Origin: Staphylococcus sp. MI 10-1553
GTDB taxonomy: Bacteria; Bacillota; Bacilli; Staphylococcales; Staphylococcaceae
DNA: 64,000 nucleotides
Reading direction: 5' to 3'
Assembly: GCF_010365305.1 (NCBI RefSeq)
Contig: NZ_CP048279.1
Span: 2,046,001 to 2,110,000, forward strand
Positions 44,517-52,950 of the stretch are shown in pieces. The notes below the pieces were generated by a model. The model did not search any database. It had not been told where the DNA came from and worked only from the letters and a program-made list of their open reading frames with translations. Position 1 is the first letter of the stretch, and every line of letters starts with the position of its first letter. A program made the translations under genes and the position numbers.

Positions 44517-45527
44517 TTATTCAACAATTTCAATGACAAGTTTGCCAATATGTGATTGGGCTTCCATCATTTCATGCGCTTTAAATACATTCTCAGGCGT
44601 TAAACCTGACAAAACTGAATTTAATGTCGTTTGATATTGACCTGAATCGACTTTTGTAGTCACATCTTCTAAATATTTGCGGTACATCCATTCATCTACA
44701 CCATGAATCGCACGCGCAAACATAAACTCATGCGTAAACGTAATGCTTTTCTGTTTCAAAGCATTCAAATCTTGATCCTGATTAAACGCTACAATCGTCG
44801 CAATATGACCTCTTGGCTGAACTAAATCGATCATCACATCATAATAGTAGTCTGTATCATATGTACAGAAAATGTAATTGGGACACGACAAGTTTTGGTC
44901 ATCAAACTGTTTAGCCAAGTCTTCTTGATGATTCAATACAATATCAGCACCCATTTTTTCAGACCAAGCTCTCGTTTCAGGACGAGATGCTGTAGTGATG
45001 ACAGTCAGACCATACGCTTTCGCAATTTGTGTGACGATACTTCCAACACCACCCGCACCGTTAATGATGAATAACGTTTTTCCTTGATTCTCTTGAGGTT
45101 TTGGAGAAATATTGAATACATCGAACAATGTTTCGTAAGCCGTAATCGCTGTTAAAGGTAACGCCGCCGCCTCAGCAAATGACAATGTTTCTGGCATAAG
45201 CGCCAAATAATTTTCATTCACGAGCTGATATGTCTGATTGGAGCCATCTCGTTGATTCGATCCTGAATAATATACACGGTCACCCGGTTTGAAATCCGTA
45301 ACCGCATCACCGACCACTTCAACCACACCTGCCGCATCAAAACCCAGTACACGCGCATCAGCATTTAACAGTGCCTGACGCATTTTCGTATCAACCGGAT
45401 TCACCCCAGTCGCATGCACTTTGACTAAAATATCATGCGCCTCTGGTGTTGGGAGCTCACGCGATACTTTTTCAAACTTTTGACCTTCTGCTAATTGGAA
45501 CGGTTGTCGTGCAATAATTGCTTCCAT
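44517..45527 (-). CDS. zinc-type alcohol dehydrogenase-like oxidoreductase (MDR family, quinone reductase-like)
   Basis: A 336-aa medium-chain dehydrogenase/reductase. The Rossmann motif is [19 protein letters not shown], and [14 protein letters not shown] and [26 protein letters not shown] are seen in the catalytic half. The structural and catalytic zinc cysteines of classic alcohol dehydrogenases are absent, so it belongs to the zinc-independent quinone oxidoreductase-like branch. NADPH is the probable cofactor. Monocistronic; its upstream region holds the CRISPR array terminator. Confidence 0.9.
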   Translation of the reverse strand: MEAIIARQPFQLAEGQKFEKVSRELPTPEAHDILVKVHATGVNPVDTKMRQALLNADARVLGFDAAGVVEVVGDAVTDFKPGDRVYYSGSNQRDGSNQTYQLVNENYLALMPETLSFAEAAALPLTAITAYETLFDVFNISPKPQENQGKTLFIINGAGGVGSIVTQIAKAYGLTVITTASRPETRAWSEKMGADIVLNHQEDLAKQFDDQNLSCPNYIFCTYDTDYYYDVMIDLVQPRGHIATIVAFNQDQDLNALKQKSITFTHEFMFARAIHGVDEWMYRKYLEDVTTKVDSGQYQTTLNSVLSGLTPENVFKAHEMMEAQSHIGKLVIEIVE

Positions 45528-45625
45528 AGATTTCCCCTACTTTCTTTGTGTTTTTATGAACATTTGTGGTTATTATAACATGGAGGAGAAACAGGAGGCG
45601 TTGGGTGGCATTTTGTATGAGTAAG

Positions 45626-45672
45626 AAAAAATCCTCACATCCCTTCAGTTTGAGTTGAAGGCATAGTGAGGG
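45626..45672 (-). terminator. candidate terminator of the CRISPR array transcript
   Basis: Minus-strand CCTCAC-CCTTCA and TGAAGG-GTGAGG pair in two helices separated by a small internal loop, followed by TTTTTTC. It lies 120 bases after the last repeat on the transcribed strand and upstream of the oxidoreductase. Confidence 0.65.
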
Positions 45673-45791
45673 GTGTAGGTGTGGCTCGCATAGGTTTGTA
45701 TTGATTTGATTAAAAAATTCAGCATGGTATACCATCATTTTAAATCAATATAAGTGTTAAACAGATAACTAGGTTGAAATTGCGCTTTATC

Positions 45792-46420
45792 GTTTTACTT
45801 CTTTACTAAATAAACATAGTGCTAAAACAGAAAATCTATTTATAGCGAGAAGCCCCCTGTTTTACTTCTTTCTAAATAAACATAGTGCTAAAACACATTC
45901 TAATACCTAAAATCGCATAAATAGTTTTACTTCTTTCTAAATAAACATAGTGCTAAAACACGGTTGAAGATATTAAAGATGAGCTAGCCAGTTTTACTTC
46001 TTTCTAAATAAACATAGTGCTAAAACAATGCTCCAAAAGCAGAAAGCACAGATTCGGTTTTACTTCTTTCTAAATAAACATAGTGCTAAAACTCTTATCA
46101 ATACTTCGATAGCGTTCGTTCAGTTTTACTTCTTTCTAAATAAACATAGTGCTAAAACAATGCTCCAAAAGCAGAAAGCACAGATTCGGTTTTACTTCTT
46201 TCTAAATAAACATAGTGCTAAAACCAACGTAACCACGACACAGATGCCGGCTTGTTTTACTTCTTTCTAAATAAACATAGTGCTAAAACATAGCCTCTGC
46301 AACTTCTTTATGCTTTATGTTTTACTTCTTTCTAAATAAACATAGTGCTAAAACTAAGTGTACTTATAGTGTGCTATTTCTTCAGTTTTACTTCTTTCTA
46401 AATAAACATAGTGCTAAAAC
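45792..46420 (-). CRISPR. type II-A CRISPR array, 10 repeats and 9 spacers
   Basis: Repeats of 36 bases begin GTTTTAGCACTATG and end AAGAAGTAAAAC on the minus strand (the crRNA strand). Repeat starts are at 45792, 45859, 45924, 45991, 46057, 46123, 46189, 46254, 46319 and 46385. Eight of nine internal repeats plus the leader-proximal one are identical; the leader-distal one (45792-45828) has an extra base. Spacers are 29-31 bases. The spacers at 46027-46056 and 46159-46188 are identical. The leader is at the high-coordinate end, next to csn2, so the newest spacer is 46355-46384. Spacer targets cannot be named without a search. Confidence 0.98.
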
Positions 46421-46609
46421 CTCAAATCTAAAGGCACCAACTCAATACTTTTTCAAAATTGAGGCTTAGCACTATCAAAAGAAGTCAAACATTAAACTCG
46501 ATTGATAAAGTTAACCCACATCATCACGAATAAAGTCACATAGTCATTACTTAATCGTTCATCGTTGTATTAACTTTTCTCTATCATATGATATTAAGTT
46601 TAGTATAAC
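46421..46609 (-). promoter_or_regulatory. CRISPR leader
   Basis: AT-rich region between csn2 and the first repeat. Its repeat-proximal end reads ATTTGAG on the minus strand, the leader-anchoring sequence known from streptococcal type II-A arrays and needed for directional spacer insertion. Further upstream are a hairpin CTCAAT/ATTGAG (46441-46463) and an inverted, shortened repeat-like element (46464-46490). I find no convincing sigma-A promoter. TTAAGTT/AACTTAA forms a small hairpin at the csn2 stop. Confidence 0.8.
46464..46490 (-). repeat. degenerate anti-repeat in the CRISPR leader
   Basis: On the minus strand, GTTTGACTTCTTT then TG then ATAGTGCTAAG. This is the reverse complement of the array repeat with about nine central bases missing and a few substitutions. 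It is oriented opposite to the array repeats, so a leader transcript could pair with the first repeat. Confidence 0.75.
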
Positions 46610-47458
46610 TTAATTGTAATGATTTATAAACTTAAAATACCGTTTAAACTCAGAAAGGTTTTCACCTACAAATTCGTGGTATGCGATCATGTGAGTCAAT
46701 TGATAACTCACCATTTCATCTGGAATAAATAACGATAATTCTTCTTTTATTTTTTCAATGTCATGACACTCTTTATTACTTTTACAAAGAAATATGTTTT
46801 CTTCGTTAATGATGATAGAAGGATGATTGGTGAAAACAATCGTTGTGAAATGATACTTCTTTAAAAGTTGCATAAATACTTCTATATCGCGAATACCGAG
46901 GTGAGACTCCGGAAATAATACAATCAAAATGTTTTCTTTTGTTGAGTGAATGAGTAGATCAATGAATGCTTTTCTTTTATTTATTTCACTTAAATCCTCA
47001 AGCTCGTTATGAAAATCTAATCCAAACAATTTTAGCAATCTTCTCAACTTAAAAATCGATGGTTGCAATTCTATTTGATAGTCATCATCGTATATACCTA
47101 GCGTATTTTTTAAATCAATTAGACTTTGTTCAAACTTTAAAAATGAGTGATTTGCTTTTTCATAATTAATAATTTGTTCTTCAAAAATTTGATACACTTT
47201 TTCTTCTATCAATTTTTGCCCTAATAGATTTCTATCTCCACAATTCAAAATAATCGGATGAAAGTTTTTCGGGCTAATCGTCTCATAATCGTCTGATATA
47301 AAATGTGCAAATTGATTTTCTACGACAGGTTTATTCGTCATATAGTCCATAAAATCTTGTATAAAAGTTCCACACAGAGCAGTATCTTCAAAAGTTATAA
47401 TATTTACACTTTCTTCTTTAATTTCGAGAACCTCTGTGACATGACTCGCAATTTTCAT
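46610..47458 (-). CDS. csn2: type II-A CRISPR adaptation protein Csn2
   Basis: A 282-aa protein, last of cas9-cas1-cas2-csn2. Csn2 forms a ring that binds DNA ends during spacer acquisition and defines type II-A. At 282 aa it is longer than the ~220-aa S. pyogenes form and shorter than the ~350-aa long form. Visible parts include NIITFEDTALCGTFIQDFMDYM near the start, ALIDLLIHSTKENILIVLFPES-like core (FIDLLIHST, ILIVLF) and YQLTHMIAYHEFVG at the end. The start overlaps the cas2 stop by ATGA. Confidence 0.88.
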   Translation of the reverse strand: MKIASHVTEVLEIKEESVNIITFEDTALCGTFIQDFMDYMTNKPVVENQFAHFISDDYETISPKNFHPIILNCGDRNLLGQKLIEEKVYQIFEEQIINYEKANHSFLKFEQSLIDLKNTLGIYDDDYQIELQPSIFKLRRLLKLFGLDFHNELEDLSEINKRKAFIDLLIHSTKENILIVLFPESHLGIRDIEVFMQLLKKYHFTTIVFTNHPSIIINEENIFLCKSNKECHDIEKIKEELSLFIPDEMVSYQLTHMIAYHEFVGENLSEFKRYFKFINHYN

Positions 47459-47772
47459 AATTCAATCACTCTTTCAGAACTTAAGCCTATTTGGCCTTTT
47501 GGAGGGGTTCCAACTAGATACTTCATATTTGAAAACTGATTTTCTGTTACAACCAACGCCTGGACTATTCCATTTGAAGGTACCACACTTTTTAATTTTG
47601 TGATTTGATGATTTAATGTAGAACTGTTAAAAATTAACTTACAATATATAGAGAATTGGAGTCTCACATACCCTTCATTCGTTAGAAATTTAACAAATTG
47701 CCGATATGCACGTCTTTCACTCGATGTCTCTACTGGTAAGTCGAACATTAAAATTAATCTCAAATATCTCAC
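47455..47772 (-). CDS. cas2: CRISPR-associated endonuclease Cas2
   Basis: A 105-aa Cas2 with the beta1 motif RLILMFDLPVETSSERRAYRQFVKFL and EGYVRLQFSIYCKL, which partners Cas1 in the integration complex. The frame is open to an ATG at 47820, but that start has no ribosome site and adds 16 lysine-rich residues not expected in the family. The GTG at 47772 (MRYLRLILMFD) aligns with the usual Cas2 start. A TTG at 47763 preceded by GAGGTG is a further alternative. The stop overlaps csn2. Confidence 0.93.
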   Translation of the reverse strand: MRYLRLILMFDLPVETSSERRAYRQFVKFLTNEGYVRLQFSIYCKLIFNSSTLNHQITKLKSVVPSNGIVQALVVTENQFSNMKYLVGTPPKGQIGLSSERVIEL

Positions 47773-47826
47773 CTCAACATATATCCCCTTATTAATCAAT
47801 TTTTCTTTTTTAAAATCCATGTTAAA

Positions 47827-48702
47827 TTAATATGTCCAAGTTGGTATTTTTATAACTTCTATATCTCCACTTGACAAATATTTAAATAAACTGTCTACAT
47901 AGATTTCTACAGCATTTAGAAAAAAATATCTTTTATTATCAACTATTAACCTTCTATTTAAAATATTCAGTATTGCTCTTTTTTGGTCTGTTTCAAATTG
48001 TTGCTCTACATTTTTTAAAACCAAATAATCTATGAGTGGTCTGAAAATCTCCATAAAGTCAGACGCTAAATTATAAATATTGAATTCATTACGGTGTTTG
48101 ATGCCCAATTCAGTAAGATAGCCCTTACTTACAATCGTTCTTGCTACAATCGCTAATAATACTTGATAACCATAATCCATAGCAGCATTTTGAGCAGTGT
48201 CATCACCCCGTGCATGCCCATGGTCTAGTATGATGTTAAAATAAACTTTTGCCGCATGTCCTTCACGATTGGTACTATCATCTAACTCTACACTATTCAC
48301 AAACGCGTCAAATAAGTCTGTACTACTTTCTTTAAAAAATTCTTGAACAACTTGCTTTTGATTTAAAATTTTGTATTTGACTAATAGCTGCCAAAGTTCT
48401 GCTTTTCTTTCACTTTTCCAGCTGATTTGATTTTGGATGAGTCTCACTTGTCTATGATGACCGTATAGGGGGAGTAAAACTGTATTCGGCAAATGTTTCG
48501 TATTACATAAAATCGTTACAATCTTCTGATCACTTAATGCATTCATGAGATGTCCAGTCATTGAAACGTTAGGGTGTTCAATGACTAGACACAGGATTTC
48601 ATTTAAAGGAATACGACTTAAATTTTCACCTTTAACAATTAATTGATTCATTCTAAGTGACAATTTCGATTCTTTCGTTATGATTACTGTTCTAAAGCTC
48701 AT
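47827..48702 (-). CDS. cas1: CRISPR-associated endonuclease/integrase Cas1
   Basis: A 291-aa type II Cas1, catalytic subunit of spacer integration. The metal site is complete: Glu in REGHAAKVYF, His in GIKHRNEFN and Asp in LASDFMEIFRPLIDYLVL. Start MSFRTVIITKESKLSLRMNQLIVKG is typical. It overlaps the cas9 stop by 11 bases, showing translational coupling, and lies just before cas2. Confidence 0.97.
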   Translation of the reverse strand: MSFRTVIITKESKLSLRMNQLIVKGENLSRIPLNEILCLVIEHPNVSMTGHLMNALSDQKIVTILCNTKHLPNTVLLPLYGHHRQVRLIQNQISWKSERKAELWQLLVKYKILNQKQVVQEFFKESSTDLFDAFVNSVELDDSTNREGHAAKVYFNIILDHGHARGDDTAQNAAMDYGYQVLLAIVARTIVSKGYLTELGIKHRNEFNIYNLASDFMEIFRPLIDYLVLKNVEQQFETDQKRAILNILNRRLIVDNKRYFFLNAVEIYVDSLFKYLSSGDIEVIKIPTWTY

Positions 48703-51700
48703 TTCTAGACTCCGCTAATTTAAACAATGACTTAGGTTTCGTTGTTTTCAAACCTGAAATTGATGTATATGCGATTTTAACATCTCTCCCTTTTCCTAAA
48801 AATGCACGATTACTCATACTGTTTTTTCGACTTCCTATCTTTTCTGATCTTACTGCTGATGCTTTAACGACTTTAAATAATTCGTCTAATGCTTTTACAA
48901 AATCTTCATGACTTTGATTTGATTGAGAGAAAAGTGTTTTAACTCTTTCCTCTTTTAACGCACTGTTTAAATAATGGCGATATTCGTTCGTCACTTTTTC
49001 AGCTATATCATCATATACATTTACTAACTCTTCAACACTTGTTTCTTTATTGTTCAACGCATTGTATAAAGAAAGTTGTTTCTCAACAGTTAACTCGAAT
49101 TGTTTTGCATTAATTACTTCATTGCTCGAAACAAAATAGCATGGATGATTATTAATGTATAACAAGTCACCTTTATTAAGTGAATAAACGATATGGGCAT
49201 CTAATACCTCCTCTTTATTCTCACGTCGCGCTAAGTATAATGCTAGCTCTTTCTCATTACCATTTTTAAATTTATAAAAATCAAACACATAATGATCAAT
49301 CATTTGATATTGCATTTTCACTTTTCCTTTTTTAGTCGCTGTTTTGATTGCGACGACAAATGTTTGATAAGTAGTGAGACTCGAATAAACTGCATCTGTA
49401 CTTTTATCAGATTCATACTTTAGTTCTGCTGTTTTTGGCGATAGTGCTGTTTGTTTATAAAATTGTTGTGGTATATTTGCTAACTTTTTAGAGTAATTGA
49501 TTTTAAAATGATTCATATCTAACTTGATTTTTGAAATAAGCCGTTCACCTTGGCTCACTTCCATTTTTTCGAGTTTTTTGAAAAAGAATAGTTCTCTCGT
49601 CTTTTGCTTCGTGTTGAACTCACCTAAAGCTTTCCATTTCTCTCTTACTTTCTCCCATTTAAAATTGAAATCAAATAAATCTACATTAGGATAAGCAAGT
49701 TGCGCTCCGTGATATACGACACCATTCAAATAGGCATCAATCGCGTGATGTGCATCGTTCATTTGACGTATTTTAGGAATATCAAATTTCTTTCTAAATT
49801 CAGTCACCATTTTCGCCTTCATTGGAATCACTTTTGCATCCGGATATTCTTCTTTAAGGAAATCTCTCACATGTACCGAAATCTGCCGCGTTTCGACGAG
49901 CTGACGTTGGATAAATCCCTCCTTGTCCATTGCATTAAATTCCGGTTTCATTAATTTATGCAATTTACTGTCACTAATTAATCCCGCTTTATTTAAACTT
50001 TTCCAGTAAGCGATTCTTTCATAGGGGTGATGAATAAATTGTAACGGGACTTGATCCCCTTTCGTTTGGTTCATAGCTTTAATAACTAACACTTTATTAT
50101 CGATTGAATCATCTTTAATAAAGCTTCGTGGAATAATATGGTCCACTTCGTAATATTTTGTCGCATTTGAAGATAATAGTGTATCTAAATCTATACTTTT
50201 CCCTGAATACATACACTTACCATTTTGAGATAAGTACAACCATAACTTTTCTTGTTGTAACTGTTCATTATTCAATTTATTAGCGACGTCAATGATGTAT
50301 TTGTATTCATCCACTGATTTTAATTTGTTTTTCTTAACATTGTCATCCCATAATTGTTTTCGACTTTTCTGTTTTTTACCTTTCTGTTGATCTTCAGTCG
50401 CAAATTCCATAATAATCTTTTCTGGTTCACCAAATATTGAAGTCAATTCTCTCACCAGTTTTATCGTTGACCAGATGCCCTTTTTCAATGCTGGAGAGGT
50501 TGCTAAATTTGCGATATCTTGGTATTGAATTGTGTTTGATTGCACTTGATTCTCTTCTTTTATAAAATTCTGAAAGCCATAATCATCATTTGTTAATATT
50601 TCCATAAAGTTTTCATCAGAATGTCTCAACAATTCAATTATAGAGTGGCCCTGATGCGAGTGCGTTAATAGTTTTTCACTCAATCTTCCCCAACCCGAGT
50701 AATTCAACTTTTTCAATTGATTGATTTGTTGTGACGTTAACTCTGGATAGTTCTCTTTCAATTTTTGGACTAATATCTTTTTATCTTCAAAAATAGTAAT
50801 CCATTGAATGATTTCTTCAATTTGTGCTCTTTTATCATCAATATTTCCAAAAATTTTAGTCATGTCTTGATAGGAAGATAATTTCGATACAAACTTTTTA
50901 TCATCTTGCGTTCCAAAAATAGACAGCCTTTCGCCGTGATTCATAAAATTTTCGCGATGATTCGAATTCAACATGATTTCTAAAAATTTGCTATGACTCA
51001 CTGTTTTATACTTCTTAAAGATGTGTTCTACTGCAAATAATTTAATTTGAGGTATCAATCTGTATTTACGATTTTTTGGATCTGTTTGAAATCTTACCTG
51101 AATCGCATTCAATTCATTCAATAATTCCATTTCTTGATACAACAAACTATTTTTCGGCAACACATCTTCATTCATCAAATATGTACATTTATTCGTCATC
51201 CGTCTAATGAATTGAGTGGCACTTTTCGAACGATCCACAACTTCATCAAAGTTCCATGGTTTAATGGGTTCATTGGATTTTCTTTCCATCCAACCAAATT
51301 TTGCTGTTGCTTGGTCGTTAACAAGTGGCCCGACATAATAAGGGATTCTAAATTGAATGAGGCTTAAAACTTTTTCAATTATTTCATCAGTGATTTCAGC
51401 ATGATACTTTTGTTGGTTTCTCAAAATAGTTTCAGCTTCATACAAACTGATTTGCATCGGGATACTTGCATTATCTGTTGTATTTAAAACTTTTAACAAC
51501 GTGTCATTTTCCGCTTCAAAATATAATTCACTATCTTGAGGGATGATTTTTTTGAGTTCCTTGATAAATGATGAATATTGCTTTTTAGGTCGAATTACAT
51601 ATTGATCGAATAAACAGAGCGCACTGAAATTTTCGTCATTCGGAATCGCTTCATATTGTTTTAAACTTTCCTTACTCGAAACGAAAATCTTTTTAAATTG

Positions 51701-52696
51701 TACTTTCGTTGGATCCGCCTTATATACAATGTCTTTCACTTGTTTTAATTCATTTTTAAATTTATCGTAAGCTGCTACTTTTGATATGGCCATTGACTTA
51801 TTCCCATTTAATATATCTTGAAGCGTAAACGACAAATAAATTTTGTTAGCACGCTCAATCAATTCCAATTGCTCTACCGTTAAAAATGACGTTAAGTTCT
51901 CCTCATAATTATCAGCAAAAGAATGCGATTGTTTCGCTTCTTTTAACTCCTCTGCATTGTCAGCATGATTAAATAGGTCACCTTCATTAAATTTAAGACC
52001 TAACAGCATTTTTGAAAATTGTTTAAGTTCTTTCTCAATTTTAACAACAGCTTTTTCCCGATCGTTTTTAGTCATTTCGTTATCTTGCAAAATATCAAAG
52101 ATTTCCTTTTTCTTCTCATAATCAAGGTTCAATGAAATGTTATTGAGCTTTTCATATACCTCAATCAGTTCTACAAAATCCTCCATATTGTCATTGTTAG
52201 ATAAGTTTTCGATATTTAAATAATTGAAAAGAAAGTGGCCTCTATATTTCACTAAATGGTATAACGCTATATAGATAAGTTCAGGCTCGAATTTTTCATC
52301 TTTTAATAAGAGTGCTTCTTGTAAATGATAAATCGTTGGATACTTTTTAGGAGCATAGCGTAAGAAGCTTAAAACCTCAGAAAGACTTTTGTTTTTAAAA
52401 TCCATGTTATCATTTTTCCAAGTGAACTGTCTTTGAAATTGATAAAAGTTTGGATTTTGAACTAAAGGCGCCAAAATCTCTTGTAAAAGACCTAATCGTT
52501 TAATACGACGATTATTTCTTCTTCTTGCCGTTCGAAACTGTCTACGTTCTTGAGCTGTTAGTGCACCGTCAAATAAGTATACACCTATCGCATCTTTGTC
52601 ATAGTACTTTAAAATGTTAAATTCTTTATCCATACACGCATAACCGACACTTCCCGTACCAATATCGAGACTTAAAATATAAGGTTTTTGAGCCAT
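48692..52696 (-). CDS. cas9: type II-A CRISPR RNA-guided endonuclease Cas9
   Basis: A 1334-aa Cas9, close in length to S. pyogenes Cas9 (1368) and much longer than S. aureus Cas9 (1053). RuvC-I is YILSLDIGTGSVGYACMD with Asp11. An arginine-rich bridge helix follows (QERRQFRTARRRNNRRIKRLGLL). RuvC-II is IIMEFATED with Glu764. HNH is YYEVDHIIPRSF with His853. RuvC-III is NDAHHAIDAYLNG with His984 and Asp987. All nuclease residues are intact. GGAGGG seven bases before sets the ATG at 52696. The C-terminal PAM-interacting region is present but its PAM cannot be read from sequence alone. The gene looks more AT-rich than its neighbours. Confidence 0.98.
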   Translation of the reverse strand: MAQKPYILSLDIGTGSVGYACMDKEFNILKYYDKDAIGVYLFDGALTAQERRQFRTARRRNNRRIKRLGLLQEILAPLVQNPNFYQFQRQFTWKNDNMDFKNKSLSEVLSFLRYAPKKYPTIYHLQEALLLKDEKFEPELIYIALYHLVKYRGHFLFNYLNIENLSNNDNMEDFVELIEVYEKLNNISLNLDYEKKKEIFDILQDNEMTKNDREKAVVKIEKELKQFSKMLLGLKFNEGDLFNHADNAEELKEAKQSHSFADNYEENLTSFLTVEQLELIERANKIYLSFTLQDILNGNKSMAISKVAAYDKFKNELKQVKDIVYKADPTKVQFKKIFVSSKESLKQYEAIPNDENFSALCLFDQYVIRPKKQYSSFIKELKKIIPQDSELYFEAENDTLLKVLNTTDNASIPMQISLYEAETILRNQQKYHAEITDEIIEKVLSLIQFRIPYYVGPLVNDQATAKFGWMERKSNEPIKPWNFDEVVDRSKSATQFIRRMTNKCTYLMNEDVLPKNSLLYQEMELLNELNAIQVRFQTDPKNRKYRLIPQIKLFAVEHIFKKYKTVSHSKFLEIMLNSNHRENFMNHGERLSIFGTQDDKKFVSKLSSYQDMTKIFGNIDDKRAQIEEIIQWITIFEDKKILVQKLKENYPELTSQQINQLKKLNYSGWGRLSEKLLTHSHQGHSIIELLRHSDENFMEILTNDDYGFQNFIKEENQVQSNTIQYQDIANLATSPALKKGIWSTIKLVRELTSIFGEPEKIIMEFATEDQQKGKKQKSRKQLWDDNVKKNKLKSVDEYKYIIDVANKLNNEQLQQEKLWLYLSQNGKCMYSGKSIDLDTLLSSNATKYYEVDHIIPRSFIKDDSIDNKVLVIKAMNQTKGDQVPLQFIHHPYERIAYWKSLNKAGLISDSKLHKLMKPEFNAMDKEGFIQRQLVETRQISVHVRDFLKEEYPDAKVIPMKAKMVTEFRKKFDIPKIRQMNDAHHAIDAYLNGVVYHGAQLAYPNVDLFDFNFKWEKVREKWKALGEFNTKQKTRELFFFKKLEKMEVSQGERLISKIKLDMNHFKINYSKKLANIPQQFYKQTALSPKTAELKYESDKSTDAVYSSLTTYQTFVVAIKTATKKGKVKMQYQMIDHYVFDFYKFKNGNEKELALYLARRENKEEVLDAHIVYSLNKGDLLYINNHPCYFVSSNEVINAKQFELTVEKQLSLYNALNNKETSVEELVNVYDDIAEKVTNEYRHYLNSALKEERVKTLFSQSNQSHEDFVKALDELFKVVKASAVRSEKIGSRKNSMSNRAFLGKGRDVKIAYTSISGLKTTKPKSLFKLAESRNEL

Positions 52697-52728
52697 TTTG
52701 TTTCCCTCCACTTAATTTATATATGAAT

Positions 52729-52757
52729 ATTATCGCAAATAGTTTGATAATTGTGAA
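52729..52757 (-). promoter_or_regulatory. candidate cas9 operon promoter
   Basis: Minus-strand TTCACA (52752-52757), 17-base spacer, GATAAT (52729-52734), about 30 bases before the cas9 start. Interleaved with the tracrRNA promoter on the other strand. Confidence 0.55.
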
Positions 52758-52772
52758 CACTTATGATACTAT
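52744..52772 (+). promoter_or_regulatory. tracrRNA promoter
   Basis: Plus-strand TTGATA (52744-52749), 17-base spacer, TACTAT (52767-52772). Predicted start near 52779, just before the anti-repeat. Confidence 0.65.
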
Positions 52773-52778
52773 CGATTT

Positions 52779-52881
52779 GAAGGTTTTACTTCATTCTAAA
52801 TAAACATAGTTAAGTTAAAACAAGCTTAAAGCGTCAATGTAATATTTCATTAACACCCTACTGTGTCAGTGGGGGTTTTTT
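52779..52881 (+). ncRNA. tracrRNA
   Basis: The plus strand reads an anti-repeat (52782-52820: TTTTACTTCATTCTAAATAA, then ACATAGTTAAGTTAAAAC) complementary to the array repeat except for one mismatch and an asymmetric bulge (UUAAG against CA) like that in S. pyogenes. Then follow a short nexus stem (GCT/AGC), a hairpin AATG/CATT and a terminator CCCTACTG/CAGTGGGG with six Ts. It is divergent from cas9. Confidence 0.92.
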
Positions 52882-52888
52882 AATTGTA

Positions 52889-52940
52889 ATAAAAAATCAC
52901 AAAACACGTCTTAACCTATGCTAAAACATGTTTTGTGATT
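52889..52940 (-). terminator. terminator of the carboxylesterase gene
   Basis: AATCACAAAACA and TGTTTTGTGATT form a 12-bp perfect stem, with TTTTTT on the minus strand, just after the esterase stop at 52951. Confidence 0.8.
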
Positions 52941-52950
52941 GAATTCGAAA

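Noticed and set aside
45724..45735. Twelve-base palindrome ATGGTATACCAT next to the CRISPR array
   Set aside because: It is short, occurs once, and is not placed at a promoter I can see. It could be a regulator site but there is nothing to support this.
46028..46270. 80-codon open frame across the CRISPR array
   Set aside because: It encodes the repeating unit FYFFLNKHSAKT purely because the 36-base repeat plus 30-base spacers stay in phase; it is array sequence, not a gene.
48692..52696. Possible Cas9 inactivation
   Set aside because: Asp11, Glu764, His853, His984 and Asp987 are all in place and the frame is unbroken, so there is no sign of decay.
45528..52950. Insertion sequence or transposase flanking the CRISPR locus
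   Set aside because: I looked for transposase frames, terminal inverted repeats and target duplications at the edges and found none, so transfer is inferred only from gene content.
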